Assembly: GCA_002419585.1 (NCBI GenBank)
Contig: DIGJ01000040.1
Location: 248,001 to 312,000, forward strand
Source: Lachnoclostridium sp. UBA5725
Lineage (GTDB): Bacteria; Bacillota; Clostridia; Lachnospirales; Lachnospiraceae
Direction: 5' to 3'
DNA length: 64,000 nucleotides
Part shown: one piece after another, positions 8,235-17,909 of the stretch
How positions within the stretch are numbered: position 1 is the first letter of the stretch
How the letters are laid out: each line of letters opens with the position of its first letter
Notes under the pieces: generated by a model
The model's database searches: none
Told to the model about the DNA's origin: nothing
The model's input: only the letters and a program-made list of their open reading frames with translations
Translations under genes and position numbers: made by a program

Positions 8235-9053
8235 TCAAATCATTTTGTAATCCATACTTCCAGAACGAAAACCTTCCAAATCGATGGTCACATATGCATA
8301 ACCCAAATTTTTAAGGTTTGCTACGATATCACCCCTGTGTTCTATTACTTTACCCAAATCCTTAATATCTACTTCGATTCTTGCAATATCTTCATGTACC
8401 CGTAGTCTTATATTATAAAAACCTAGTGTCTTTAAATAATCTTCGCCTTTTTCCACTCTTTGCATCTGATCATAGGACAAATTTGTTCCATACGGAAATC
8501 TCGTAGCAAGGCAAGGAGCAGAAGGTCTTTGGGCAGACGACAGACCATATTCTTCCGCCATTTTTCTCACATCTGCCTTTGTCATAGCAGCTTCAGCCAG
8601 CGGACTTGCAATCAAAAGTTCGTTAAGTGCACGGATTCCTGGCCGATATACATGTAAATCGTCTTCATTCGTACCATCCATTATCGTTTCAACCTCATGT
8701 TTTTGAGCCATTTCACGTAATTTTTTAAATAAATACTTTTTACATAGATAGCAACGGTCAACTGGATTCTCCATGATCCCAGCATTTTGTAACTCATCCA
8801 CATGGATAACTGAGTGGATTGCACCAATCTCCTTTGCTATTTGTTGCGTGACTTGAATTTCATTCATCGGATGAAGCGTTGTATGTATAGTGACAGCATA
8901 AACTTTATGATTCTTTTTCGTTGCCACTTCATATGCTGCCTTTAATATCAATGTGCTATCGACGCCTCCGGAAAATGCAACCATAACATCACGTTCGGTA
9001 TACTTGTTCATTATTTCTAGGAATTTTTGTTTTTTTTCACTATATTGATTCAT
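8235..9053 (-). CDS. larE: LarE-type ATP-dependent sacrificial sulfur transferase
   Basis: LarE adenylates and thiolates the pyridinium precursor of the nickel-pincer nucleotide (NPN), the cofactor of lactate racemase LarA. The 272-residue protein has the PP-loop SGGVDS near residue 30, the DRCYLCK segment and PCLATR near residue 180. In the L. plantarum enzyme the cysteine equivalent to that in PCLATR is sacrificed. Three-cysteine homologues with an added CxxC, as here, are reported to carry a [4Fe-4S] cluster and act catalytically. No larA, larB or larC is nearby, so the NPN client is elsewhere. It ends in its own terminator. Confidence 0.9.
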   Translation of the reverse strand: MNQYSEKKQKFLEIMNKYTERDVMVAFSGGVDSTLILKAAYEVATKKNHKVYAVTIHTTLHPMNEIQVTQQIAKEIGAIHSVIHVDELQNAGIMENPVDRCYLCKKYLFKKLREMAQKHEVETIMDGTNEDDLHVYRPGIRALNELLIASPLAEAAMTKADVRKMAEEYGLSSAQRPSAPCLATRFPYGTNLSYDQMQRVEKGEDYLKTLGFYNIRLRVHEDIARIEVDIKDLGKVIEHRGDIVANLKNLGYAYVTIDLEGFRSGSMDYKMI

Positions 9054-9115
9054 TTTTTCTCACTTCTACTTTCCAACACTTCACATACCAGATTGCTTTC
9101 TTTTCGTTAATCGTC

Positions 9116-10441
9116 CTACTTTAATTTAAAATCTACTTTTCCTTTTCGACCTTGTCGGTACGGATTATTGTTATTCTTTTTTTCTTTAAGCGTACCATCT
9201 GCCGCCATTTTCACTTTTTTCTTTGCAGCGGGATCCTTTTTTGATGCCGCAGTTTTAGAGGATTCTCTCCTTGGTTGCGTCACTTTTACGGTTGGAGTTG
9301 TATTAAGCAGTGGGTAAGGATGCTCTTTAACCTCCGTTATTTGTTTTCGAATTGATTTTTCAATATCAAAAAGAAGTGGTTTTTCATCAAAATCACAGAA
9401 AGATATGGCTACTCCACCAAGTCCGGCACGTCCCGTTCGTCCAATACGATGCACATAAGTTTCCGGAACATTTGGAAGATCATAATTTATAACATGTGAT
9501 AGTTCATCGATGTCGATTCCTCTTGCCGCAATATCCGTCGCAACTAATACTCGCAATGTCTTATTTTTAAAGTTACTCAACGCATTTTGACGGGCATTCT
9601 GAGACTTATCACCATGAATTGCTTGTGCTGTAATCTTTGATTTCGATAATTGACGCATAATCCGATCCGCACCATGCTTGGTACGTGTAAATACAAGTAC
9701 CGATGAAATGGATTTATCTTTTAAAATGTGAAGTAATAAGTCCTTTTTGTTTTCCCGGTCTACATAGTATACATATTGATCAATGCTATTAACGGTCGTA
9801 GATTCGGGAGTTATCTCTATTTTAACTGGATCATTTAAGATGGCATTTGACATTTTTTCGATGGAAGGTGGCATCGTTGCCGAGAAAAGTAATGTCTGCT
9901 TTTTGCTTGGTATCTTAGCTATCACCTTTTTCACATCTTGAATAAATCCCATGTCTAGCATTCGGTCTGCTTCATCCAATATAAATATCTTTATATGTTT
10001 TAAACTGATTACCTTTTGATTGATTAAATCATTCAGTCTGCCAGGTGTTGCTACAAGGATATCGACTCCTTTTTGTAATGCTTCTTCTTGTGGTTTTTGA
10101 GAAACCCCTCCAAAGATTACACAGCTTTTTAATTTTGTATATTTACCATACGTACAAAAGCTTTCGTATATTTGAAGCGCCAACTCTCTTGTTGGCGTAA
10201 TTATTAAGGCGCGTATATTTCTTTGGCCTGTTTGAGACATGTTATCTTCACTAAGCAACTGCAAGGTTGGTATTGCAAATGCAGCTGTTTTTCCTGTTCC
10301 CGTTTGCGCACATCCAAGTAAATCTTTACCACTTAAAATTGCCGGGATTGCCTCTTGTTGTATCGGTGTAGGCACCGAATAATTTTCTTTTTCCAAAGCC
10401 GTTAATATTGCAGGCATAATACTTAATTCTTTAAATTGCAT
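9116..10441 (-). CDS. DEAD-box ATP-dependent RNA helicase (RhlE-like)
   Basis: The 441-residue protein has the full DEAD-box motif order: Q motif (PTPIQQEAIP), motif I (AQTGTGKT), PTRELA, TPGR, DEAD (LDEADRMLDMGF), SAT, then ARGID and HRIGRTGR in the second RecA domain. After residue ~380 comes a basic tail rich in Lys and Arg, a typical RNA-binding extension. Bacterial RhlE/CsdA relatives act in ribosome assembly and mRNA decay, often in the cold. The start ATG has AAGGAG five bases upstream. It is probably monocistronic. Confidence 0.92.
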   Translation of the reverse strand: MQFKELSIMPAILTALEKENYSVPTPIQQEAIPAILSGKDLLGCAQTGTGKTAAFAIPTLQLLSEDNMSQTGQRNIRALIITPTRELALQIYESFCTYGKYTKLKSCVIFGGVSQKPQEEALQKGVDILVATPGRLNDLINQKVISLKHIKIFILDEADRMLDMGFIQDVKKVIAKIPSKKQTLLFSATMPPSIEKMSNAILNDPVKIEITPESTTVNSIDQYVYYVDRENKKDLLLHILKDKSISSVLVFTRTKHGADRIMRQLSKSKITAQAIHGDKSQNARQNALSNFKNKTLRVLVATDIAARGIDIDELSHVINYDLPNVPETYVHRIGRTGRAGLGGVAISFCDFDEKPLLFDIEKSIRKQITEVKEHPYPLLNTTPTVKVTQPRRESSKTAASKKDPAAKKKVKMAADGTLKEKKNNNNPYRQGRKGKVDFKLK

Positions 10442-10557
10442 CTTTACTCCTTGATTCTATTGTTATTTTAGATTGTCCATTTCTGAGCCTTTTGTATTAT
10501 ACCATAACCAAAAGCTTTTCGTTAGCTAAAATTCATCATCTTATATAATTTGTTTAC

Positions 10558-10584
10558 ACGATATCCTTCTTCCTTCATAAAATA
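10558..10584 (+). promoter_or_regulatory. Sigma-K-like promoter
   Basis: The -35 element AC (10558-10559) is separated by 16 bases from CATAAAATA (10576-10584), which fits the CATANNNTA consensus of mother-cell sigma-K/sigma-E promoters. A start point near 10592 would leave a short leader holding the AAGGGA ribosome site. Confidence 0.5.
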
Positions 10585-10617
10585 CTATATAGAAATCTAT
10601 CTAGAAGGGATATAATC

Positions 10618-11253
10618 TTGAATATAAATAATTTAGATGATAATTATTTCGATTCCAATATAATTGGAAATGATGACTCTGGTTCTGAAAGTATATATAT
10701 AACCCAAAGACCACCAAGACGCCCAGATCGACAAGAACAAGAGCAGCCACAACAATCTGATCAGTTTACTCTTCCTATGCCATCTATGCGACCAATGCGA
10801 CCTCAACCACCTATGAGACCTCAACCACCTATGCGACCAGAGAGACCGGAACGACCTGAGAGACCGGAACGCCCAGAACGACCGCAACGACCTGAGAGAC
10901 CGGAACGACCAGAACGACCAGAGCGGCCAGAATTTCCTTTGGATCGCCGTCCTCCTAGGTTTGCACCCCCTACCACTAAACCTTCGTTACCTAGAGGAAT
11001 CGTAATCCCAATTCAAGGATCAGCTGAATTTAATGCACAGTATGGTAATTTAACAAGAATGAACAATTTAGCAGGTCAATTTAGCTATTGCCAAAATCAG
11101 TTCACTTTTGTATGGCTTTGGAATGGCAGATCTTTTTGGTTCTATCCAATTTTTATTGGTTTTCGCTCAGCAGAAGGATTTATATGGAATGGATACACCT
11201 GGATTTATGACAGAATCTATCTAAATAATATCTTCTTTTTTAGATGCTTCTAG
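10618..11253 (+). CDS. Pro/Arg-rich repeat protein, probable spore-surface component
   Basis: The 211-residue protein starts at TTG 10618, with AGAAGGGA seven bases upstream; no ATG start fits. Residues ~55-105 are a low-complexity run built from MRPQPP and then RPE(RPE) units. The last ~75 residues are aromatic-rich (FVWLWNGRSFWFYP, FIWNGYTWIYD) and could form a small compact domain. The only methionines lie before and in the repeat. The upstream promoter resembles a sigma-K site. Repetitive charged coat proteins of this kind are common in spore coats and exosporia, so a spore-surface role is inferred. No named family was recognised. Confidence 0.6.
   Translation: MNINNLDDNYFDSNIIGNDDSGSESIYITQRPPRRPDRQEQEQPQQSDQFTLPMPSMRPMRPQPPMRPQPPMRPERPERPERPERPERPQRPERPERPERPERPEFPLDRRPPRFAPPTTKPSLPRGIVIPIQGSAEFNAQYGNLTRMNNLAGQFSYCQNQFTFVWLWNGRSFWFYPIFIGFRSAEGFIWNGYTWIYDRIYLNNIFFFRCF
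10790..10935 (+). repeat. In-frame Pro/Arg/Glu-coding tandem repeat
   Basis: Two copies of a unit encoding MRPQPP are followed by about twelve 9-base RPE units with third-position variation. The codon variation argues for selection on the protein repeat rather than a very recent slippage array, although the unit number could vary between strains. Confidence 0.8.
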
Positions 11254-11269
11254 AAAAATTCAAAAAAGG

Positions 11270-11320
11270 AAAATGCCCTTTTAAAATTATCTTATCGATA
11301 ATTCGTGAAAGAGCATTTTT
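11270..11320. terminator. Bidirectional terminator between convergent genes
   Basis: AAAATGC pairs with GCATTTT, and AATTATC with GATAATT forms an inner stem. The plus strand ends in TTTTTC, and the minus strand continues into CCTTTTTTG. It separates the repeat-protein gene from the DUF4317 gene. Confidence 0.75.
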
Positions 11321-11358
11321 CTTTAACTGTATTCATTTGGCTTACAATAACTATTCTC

Positions 11359-12630
11359 TTACATCAAATCTGCTACTCCATTTACCGTTGCATGTTCATG
11401 TTCATCCATCGGAATGATAATACATTTCTTACCATCAATGATTTGTGATTTGATTTGATCCATTTTTTCCGGTTTCACCTGAAGAACTACATCGTAATTC
11501 GCGTTTCTCTCTTGGTTCAGGTCTTCTGCATCCGTGTCAAAAGGCGAAGCACTCGCAGCTTTTGTCGTTTCTTCTAGTTTTTCTTTTAATATATGTACTT
11601 GCTCCATAAGTGCTTTTTCAACTTTTCGTTTTTCATTTTCTGCCAACAATTTTTTATCGATTAAATAATCAATCGCAGGTGGTTCCTCACTGAAGTTTTC
11701 GGCATAGGATGATTCGATTTTGGCGGTAATCTCTTCTGACAAACCACTTTCCACCAAAATTTCTTGCACCGATTCATTCGTTAATCGTACTGGTTCTTCG
11801 TAAGAATCCACAAGATTGGCTTGTTCCTCTTTTAGTCCACTTAGACTTTCTTGAATATCACTAAAAACCTTTTTGCTCATTTCAGAATCATTGATTGCGT
11901 TATTTATAATCTTTTGGAACGTGTTCTTTTGTTCAGTTGCCGTACTTTTTGCAGGGCAACCCAGTGCCAACTCCATCAATTCTTTGTGAGGTTCTACTGC
12001 ATTTTTTGTGTAAAACATAACCGAATGAATATCCGTACTGCGATCGGTAAAGGCCGGAAAAACAAAGCCGGTATCTGGCGCTCCAACTGCCCAGTCTCGG
12101 TTACGTGGTCCAATTCTATTTTCATTTTCAAGATATCCAAGCCCAGGTTTTGTCAGTTCTACCGGACAAATCGCACATAATAAATATTCAAACACCTCTT
12201 CCGATTCGTCTAATTTCGCATTATCCGTTGTTTTTGTCATGACATCATAAGCATCGTGAAAGACTAAAATAAGATAATTACCAGCATAATCATAGCTATC
12301 AATAATCTGCTGATAAAAGGTGTTCAATAACCCCTCATTTTTTAATTTGCTTTCCCTTAGTCCCATTAAAAACTGTTGTCTGCCACCTGCTTTTTCTTCC
12401 TCTAATGGAAAATTAAGTTCAATTAAATTATTTCCCATGGTTCCTGATAACGTCTTTTTTGCAATATCTAAATATTTGTAGAATTCCTCTTCTTCCAAAT
12501 TCAAAAATGTTTCACTAAAGTTTATCAGTATTTCTTTGTCTGCATTTACATAACATCCACACAGTTTTGTAAATGTACAACCAGATTTTTTAAAACGACT
12601 TTTTAATTCAAATACTTCTTTTTTATTCAT
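11359..12630 (-). CDS. DUF4317 family protein
   Basis: The protein belongs to DUF4317, a family found mainly in Clostridia with no known function. Recognisable segments are KSRFKKSGCTFTKLCGCYV at the N terminus and the central RNRDWAVGAPDTGFVFPAF. The second half is acidic and helical. I place the start at ATG 12630, because GGAGG lies five bases upstream; an earlier ATG at 12669 would add 13 residues. The protein is about 423 residues, with no signal peptide or membrane segment, so it is cytoplasmic. It appears to be a single-gene unit. Confidence 0.8.
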   Translation of the reverse strand: MNKKEVFELKSRFKKSGCTFTKLCGCYVNADKEILINFSETFLNLEEEEFYKYLDIAKKTLSGTMGNNLIELNFPLEEEKAGGRQQFLMGLRESKLKNEGLLNTFYQQIIDSYDYAGNYLILVFHDAYDVMTKTTDNAKLDESEEVFEYLLCAICPVELTKPGLGYLENENRIGPRNRDWAVGAPDTGFVFPAFTDRSTDIHSVMFYTKNAVEPHKELMELALGCPAKSTATEQKNTFQKIINNAINDSEMSKKVFSDIQESLSGLKEEQANLVDSYEEPVRLTNESVQEILVESGLSEEITAKIESSYAENFSEEPPAIDYLIDKKLLAENEKRKVEKALMEQVHILKEKLEETTKAASASPFDTDAEDLNQERNANYDVVLQVKPEKMDQIKSQIIDGKKCIIIPMDEHEHATVNGVADLM

Positions 12631-12745
12631 CATTACCTCCATTATCTTTTGTTTTATAGTAGGAAACAAAAGAGCCTAGCCTTTATTATAAAACAAAAAA
12701 AAGAGAAATCAAAGAACAAAAATAAAAATTACAGAGGTTACTATC

Positions 12746-15724
12746 TTAGTGAATCACAAGGATTTTTGCAATTTCTTGCATTTCTTCTTCCTCCACCTTA
12801 AGCACGAGTCTGTCATATGTATAAAGACCATTTGTTTCATCCTCCACATCACTTACCTGTGTGTAGATAGAAGCACAGAGTCCCTCCTTAATGGAAGGAG
12901 CAATCTCATTTCGATACAAATGATTCAATGCATTTTGAAATTCTGCTTGGTTCTTTAGCATTCGATATCCATATGTTTTATTAAGATTAAACGAATTTCC
13001 CTCCACCTTATATGCATATCCTCCAAATTCGGAAACAACAATCGGACGACTGCCGCCACTAATTTTTACCGGTTTGAAATAGACATGTAGGCTTTGTACA
13101 TCGCTTTTTGTTTGCCAGAACCACCCAGAGGTACTGTCTATAAATCTTGTATCATCTTGCTTTTTTACTTTTTCATACATCACATCACTGTCAAACTGTC
13201 CCCATCCCTCATTGAAAATCGTCCAATAACAAATGCAGGGATAATTATACAAATGATGGATTGTCTCTTTCGTAAAGGTTTCGAAATTTTCCTTCACTGC
13301 CTTTTTTCGAATAATTTTTGTATCATTTTTCTTGGCACGACCTATCGTAGGTAATATCGTATCAAATAAATACGAATAACGCCCATTATTCACCATATCT
13401 TGGAATACTACCATGCCCAATTTATCACACAGATAGTAAAACCATGCCGGTTCCACTTTTATATGCTTGCGAAGTGTGTTAAACCCAAGTACTTTCATCA
13501 TATGGATATCCTTTTGATATCCCTCGATTCCAGCAGGAAGATAGATTCCATCACTAAAGTATCCTTGATCCAAAAGGCCATGGAAATAATAAGGCTTTCC
13601 ATTTAAGCACAATCTGGACACTCCATTTACCACTTCTACACTTAACGTTCTCAATGCAAAATAAGAGGTGATTTTATCATGCTCTGTTCTAATTTCAAAC
13701 TCATATAAATATGGAGTCTCCGGCGTCCAATGCTGTGGATATTCGATTGGAATGTTGATTTCATCCTCCTCAAACGTTTTGCAAATAAGTCCTGACAGCG
13801 TTTTAACTGTTATTTCTTTTCGTTTGGCAGTGGAAGTCACCTTTATCTTTACGGATTCCAATGTTGGTGTAATCTGTAGTTCCTGAATATAATCCTCGCT
13901 GACACTTTCCAACCATACGGTCTGCCATATTCCTGAAACCGGAGTATACCACATGCCTCCGCGTCGTCTTCGCTGTTTCCCATAAGGCAAATCCTGGTTT
14001 AATGGATCTTTGACCTTCAAAACGATGATATTTTCCGCCTTAAGATAAGGTGTAATATCCACATGGAATGGCAAATATCCACCGATGTGAGTTGCTACTT
14101 CTTTTCCATTCACATAGAGCACGCAAATCTGATCGACTGCACCAAAATGTAGAAATACCTTATCTTTTCTGAATCCTTCTGGGAGCACTACTTTCTTTTT
14201 GTAATAGATAATGGCATGCCTTCCTATGTTTTTACAAATACCAGAAAGGATGGATTCTGGAGGAAATGGTACCAGAATCTGTTCTGAAAACGTGTCTGGA
14301 ATATGTTCGCTGTGTGTAACTGCAAATTCCCACCTTCCATTCAAATTCAAGTACGAATCTCGTTTTAACTGTGGTCTTGGATATTCCTGCCACGGTGTAT
14401 CCGTTAAACTTTCTCCCTCTTTTGTTAAAAGATGATGGTATGTTGATTTTCGCAATTTAAAAATAAGTGCCAGTAGCATCCAAATAAAAACAGCTACCAC
14501 AAAAGCTGCCATAAATATCGTCTCATTTGGAATAAATGACTTTGTACCATCACTGTTTGTAACTGTTTTTGCATTAACCAAAACTGCTGCCCCTATTGCA
14601 GGTCCTATCACACCCGGAACAAGCACCTGCCCTATGATTCGAAGTCCCTGAAACAGTCCATTTTTATCTTCCAGCGTATAGTCTCGAATCATTGCGCCAA
14701 AGACCGCCATTCCGGTCAGATATCCAGTCATCATAAATAAGGAGCCCATAAATACCATTCCAACATTCTTAAATAAATATAATAAAACATACCCTAGCAT
14801 CAAGGTAGAGATGGTTGGTATCACTGCTTTTTCAAAGCGCCATTTATCGTAAACTCTTCCATAAAATGCGGTAATCACTGCTGCTATTATAATTGCTGGT
14901 GCCATGATCAACACATAATTGCTCATACCAAGAGACTTCTCGTAATATAAAATCAAATATGGCATAAATGTTTGAATGGAAATGCCAAATACCGCAAAGG
15001 TAATTAATGTCAGATATAAAATTGGGTTCGCCTTTATAACGGATGGGCGAAATCCATAAAAGATATTACCAAAATACTTCTGATTCTTATCCACTTTCCA
15101 TTTTTTATCTTCGATTAAAAAAATACCAAGAATGCCGATCCCCATTACAATCAAGCCAATCAAAAGAAAAATAATACTCCAACTGCTCTTCTTTTCAAGA
15201 TCAAAGAACATAAATCCACCAAATACAGCTAGTATTGCAACGAGCGGCATCATGGAATTAATCCCCTCGACTGACCCACGATTGGTTTTGTCTGTCTTAT
15301 CCGTAAGCCATGCATTAAAGCATGCATCATTTGCACTGGAACCAAAGAAGGTCATTACACAGTCCATTACTATAACCAGCGTTATACCCACCGGCGCCAC
15401 CGAAGCGACTGGAACAAATCGGTTCAAAATATCCTCGCGAATCCATGCGAAACTTAAAATTGTAATTCCCCAAATAAGGTAGCCCGTACATATAAATACC
15501 TTTCGTCTACTGACCTTATCTGACCATGCTCCAACAAAAAGTGTCGTAAGCGTGGCAACAATAGCACTTACACCAACCATAGTTGAAATATTTCCTGCCG
15601 TTGCATGAAACATCTTGTAAATGAAGACATTAAAATACATATTCTCCACTACCCATGCAACTTGTCCAATAAAGCTAAAAATAACCAATGTAACCCAAAA
15701 TTGTTTTGTAAGCTTTGTTTTCAT
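12746..15724 (-). CDS. MFS sugar transporter fused to a GH2 beta-glycosidase
   Basis: One uninterrupted 992-codon frame encodes two proteins in series. Residues 1 to about 440 form a major facilitator permease of about twelve membrane segments, with the loop motif GAWSDKVSRRK between segments 2 and 3. Residues ~455-992 form a glycoside hydrolase family 2 enzyme: sugar-binding sandwich (YLNLNGRWEF to VDITPYL), immunoglobulin-like domain, then a TIM barrel. The acid/base glutamate is in FNEGWG and the probable nucleophile glutamate is in SEFGGYA. If both ends of the permease face the cytoplasm, the enzyme hangs inside the cell below the transporter. The likely role is uptake and immediate cleavage of a small beta-glycoside; galactoside versus glucuronide cannot be decided. 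GGGGGG precedes the ATG. Confidence 0.87.
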   Translation of the reverse strand: MKTKLTKQFWVTLVIFSFIGQVAWVVENMYFNVFIYKMFHATAGNISTMVGVSAIVATLTTLFVGAWSDKVSRRKVFICTGYLIWGITILSFAWIREDILNRFVPVASVAPVGITLVIVMDCVMTFFGSSANDACFNAWLTDKTDKTNRGSVEGINSMMPLVAILAVFGGFMFFDLEKKSSWSIIFLLIGLIVMGIGILGIFLIEDKKWKVDKNQKYFGNIFYGFRPSVIKANPILYLTLITFAVFGISIQTFMPYLILYYEKSLGMSNYVLIMAPAIIIAAVITAFYGRVYDKWRFEKAVIPTISTLMLGYVLLYLFKNVGMVFMGSLFMMTGYLTGMAVFGAMIRDYTLEDKNGLFQGLRIIGQVLVPGVIGPAIGAAVLVNAKTVTNSDGTKSFIPNETIFMAAFVVAVFIWMLLALIFKLRKSTYHHLLTKEGESLTDTPWQEYPRPQLKRDSYLNLNGRWEFAVTHSEHIPDTFSEQILVPFPPESILSGICKNIGRHAIIYYKKKVVLPEGFRKDKVFLHFGAVDQICVLYVNGKEVATHIGGYLPFHVDITPYLKAENIIVLKVKDPLNQDLPYGKQRRRRGGMWYTPVSGIWQTVWLESVSEDYIQELQITPTLESVKIKVTSTAKRKEITVKTLSGLICKTFEEDEINIPIEYPQHWTPETPYLYEFEIRTEHDKITSYFALRTLSVEVVNGVSRLCLNGKPYYFHGLLDQGYFSDGIYLPAGIEGYQKDIHMMKVLGFNTLRKHIKVEPAWFYYLCDKLGMVVFQDMVNNGRYSYLFDTILPTIGRAKKNDTKIIRKKAVKENFETFTKETIHHLYNYPCICYWTIFNEGWGQFDSDVMYEKVKKQDDTRFIDSTSGWFWQTKSDVQSLHVYFKPVKISGGSRPIVVSEFGGYAYKVEGNSFNLNKTYGYRMLKNQAEFQNALNHLYRNEIAPSIKEGLCASIYTQVSDVEDETNGLYTYDRLVLKVEEEEMQEIAKILVIH

Positions 15725-15750
15725 ACAATCCCCCCATATGAATCTGATAC

Positions 15751-17700
15751 CTAATTAAAATTTACCTCTCCTATTGTTCTAATTTTGGCCCCGGCAGGTA
15801 GTGCGCCCATAACAACACTTTCCCACCTTGTTCCTATTACATGATCTAGTATGATAATTGCTCCTTGGTCATTCTGTGTCCGTATTAATCTTCCACATCC
15901 TTGTTTTAATTTCAGTCCCATTTCCGGATAATCTACGGTTTTCGCTACATCCAATCCCTGTTGCCTTGCCTCTTTTCGCTGCACTTCAATAATAGGATCC
16001 CTCGTTGGAAATGGTAGTTGCCAAACAATCAATAAGGTTAATGCCTCACCCGGCACATCGACTCCCTCCCAAAAATTGGAACCAATCAATACCGAAGTTT
16101 CCTCCTGTCGAAATGTTCGAACAAGAAATCCTCTCTCTCCCTTATCTTCCCATAAAATCTCAAACGGTAGCTTATATTTTCCTAATCCCTTTCGAATCAT
16201 TCGAACCTCTTCCATGGAATTGGTAAGGACAAGCGCACGTCCGCCATTTTGATTTAATAACGATACCAATGTTTCAATTTTATGGTTTAAGTCATCTTTT
16301 TTACAATTTGAGGACGGATTCATGTAGACAACCACTTGATTTTCCAAATCAAAAGGACTACCCACCGTTGACTTTGTTACATTTTTCAAACCGATTGTTC
16401 GAATAAAATAATCAAAGTCACCCTCATTACTTAAGGTTGCAGAGGTAAACACCACGGGTATTTCTTTTTGATATAATTTCTTGTTAAGCAGTTCGCTCAA
16501 ATTCCTTGGAACAACCCAAAAGCTTCCATCTCCACCGTCTACCCAAGAGATTATATCAACACCTTTATTCCTACAAAATTGTTCCAACGCAATCGTTGCC
16601 CTCTCAATTTGTCCTTCATATGCTTGAATTTGATTTGCGGACAAGGATTCCATGTAAAGTTCTTGCTCAATTTGAAAATCCATAAGGAGATGATTCAATG
16701 TCTTTTTAAAGGCATTTGCAGTTTTCAGTAAGTCGTCCGATATACGAATGGATAGCCGTTTCGAACAATCATCTTTTATTAAATGCCAATTTAAGTTTGT
16801 AAAAAACTCATGAAACGCATGCTCCATGGAAATAGCTGATGATAGGAAGGAATCTCTAGCACCCTGTATTTCTTCAATGGCATCTATCATATGTTCCATT
16901 TCCTCTTGATTAATATGTTCCCCTGCCTGCATCGCTGCGGGAAGTAATATCTTATGTCCCTCATCAAAAATGACCGCCGAATAACTTGGAAGGATCGGCA
17001 ATTGCCCATTTGCAATGCGCTCATCGCGCGTCCATAAGTCATTAAAAAATACCTCATGATCCACAATAATCAAATCTTTTGTTTGCCAATAATGTTCTTT
17101 TGCCTTCACTAATTTACAAAAGCCACGACTGGAACAAATATCACAAGCCATTGACTCATCCCATCCAATCCACTTCCACACACGGTCTGGCATGCTTGGT
17201 ATTTCCGAGCGCTCACCACGATTTGTTTTATTGATCCATTCATTCACCTCATCCGACATCGTACTTACTTCATCTGTGGTATCATTCACTTTTGCATCAC
17301 AGATATATTGATGGGGATCTTTTGCCATTCGCGCATCTATCTCTAATTCAAGTAGCTTTGATAGGATTGCAATATCACCTTCACTTCCGGCAAGTTGTTC
17401 TTGAAGAGCTGTACTAGCACATGCAATTACTACTGGTTTTCCACTAAAACGTGCATAAGCAAATGCTGTTAGTAAATACGCAAATGTTTTCCCTGTACCT
17501 AGCCCTGCTTCCGCTAAGTGAATATTGTTATTACAAAATGCATCGGCTGACTGAAACGCCGTATATATTTGTTCCTCACGGACTTCATAGCCATACTCAG
17601 GAAGAATGTCGTAAAAAACGTCACCAATCCATTCCAATAGCTTTTCCTTAAATTCTTCTTTGTTATTATATTCAAAAGGTCCTCTTATTCTTGCACACAT
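15751..17700 (-). CDS. DinG/XPD-like Fe-S ATP-dependent DNA helicase
   Basis: The 649-residue protein is a superfamily 2 helicase of the Rad3/XPD/DinG type. Walker A is AEAGLGTGKT near residue 65 and Walker B is the variant VIFDEGH. Between them lie four cysteines (one in YICDAK and three in CDICSSRGFC) positioned to bind the family's [4Fe-4S] cluster. The final motif is QGCGRLIR. Such enzymes unwind 5'-to-3' and act in DNA repair and R-loop or fork processing. The length is closer to YoaA (~640 aa) than to E. coli DinG (~716 aa), and no N-terminal exonuclease domain is present. It is separated by 26 bp from the MFS-GH2 gene. Confidence 0.9.
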   Translation of the reverse strand: MCARIRGPFEYNNKEEFKEKLLEWIGDVFYDILPEYGYEVREEQIYTAFQSADAFCNNNIHLAEAGLGTGKTFAYLLTAFAYARFSGKPVVIACASTALQEQLAGSEGDIAILSKLLELEIDARMAKDPHQYICDAKVNDTTDEVSTMSDEVNEWINKTNRGERSEIPSMPDRVWKWIGWDESMACDICSSRGFCKLVKAKEHYWQTKDLIIVDHEVFFNDLWTRDERIANGQLPILPSYSAVIFDEGHKILLPAAMQAGEHINQEEMEHMIDAIEEIQGARDSFLSSAISMEHAFHEFFTNLNWHLIKDDCSKRLSIRISDDLLKTANAFKKTLNHLLMDFQIEQELYMESLSANQIQAYEGQIERATIALEQFCRNKGVDIISWVDGGDGSFWVVPRNLSELLNKKLYQKEIPVVFTSATLSNEGDFDYFIRTIGLKNVTKSTVGSPFDLENQVVVYMNPSSNCKKDDLNHKIETLVSLLNQNGGRALVLTNSMEEVRMIRKGLGKYKLPFEILWEDKGERGFLVRTFRQEETSVLIGSNFWEGVDVPGEALTLLIVWQLPFPTRDPIIEVQRKEARQQGLDVAKTVDYPEMGLKLKQGCGRLIRTQNDQGAIIILDHVIGTRWESVVMGALPAGAKIRTIGEVNFN

Positions 17701-17835
17701 GTTTTCTTATCTCCTATATTACTATACCTATTTTATCACATAATTGTAGCAGAGAATACGGTTTTTGAATAGTAAACTTCATTCCCATTCCGATTCTTTG
17801 GTAATAAGCTTGATTACTATTCAAACTCAAAAAAA

Positions 17836-17887
17836 TAGGCTAAGTCTATAGGTCTTATCATTGACCTAAAACTTAGCCTAACTTTTT
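17836..17887. terminator. Terminator downstream of the chemoreceptor gene
   Basis: TAGGCTAAGT (17836-17845) pairs with ACTTAGCCTA (17871-17880), with inner TAGGTC/GACCTA. The plus-strand tail is ACTTTTT and the minus-strand tail TATTTTTTTG. Confidence 0.85.
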
Positions 17888-17909
17888 AGTTGTAACAACT
17901 ACAATTTAT

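Noticed and set aside
10633..10887. Minus-strand frame of 84 residues
   Set aside because: It is the reverse-strand shadow of the Pro/Arg repeat and has the expected Trp/Arg/Ser low-complexity composition.
10790..10935. CRISPR-like or minisatellite array
   Set aside because: The repeats are 9-bp codon-level units inside a coding frame, without spacers.
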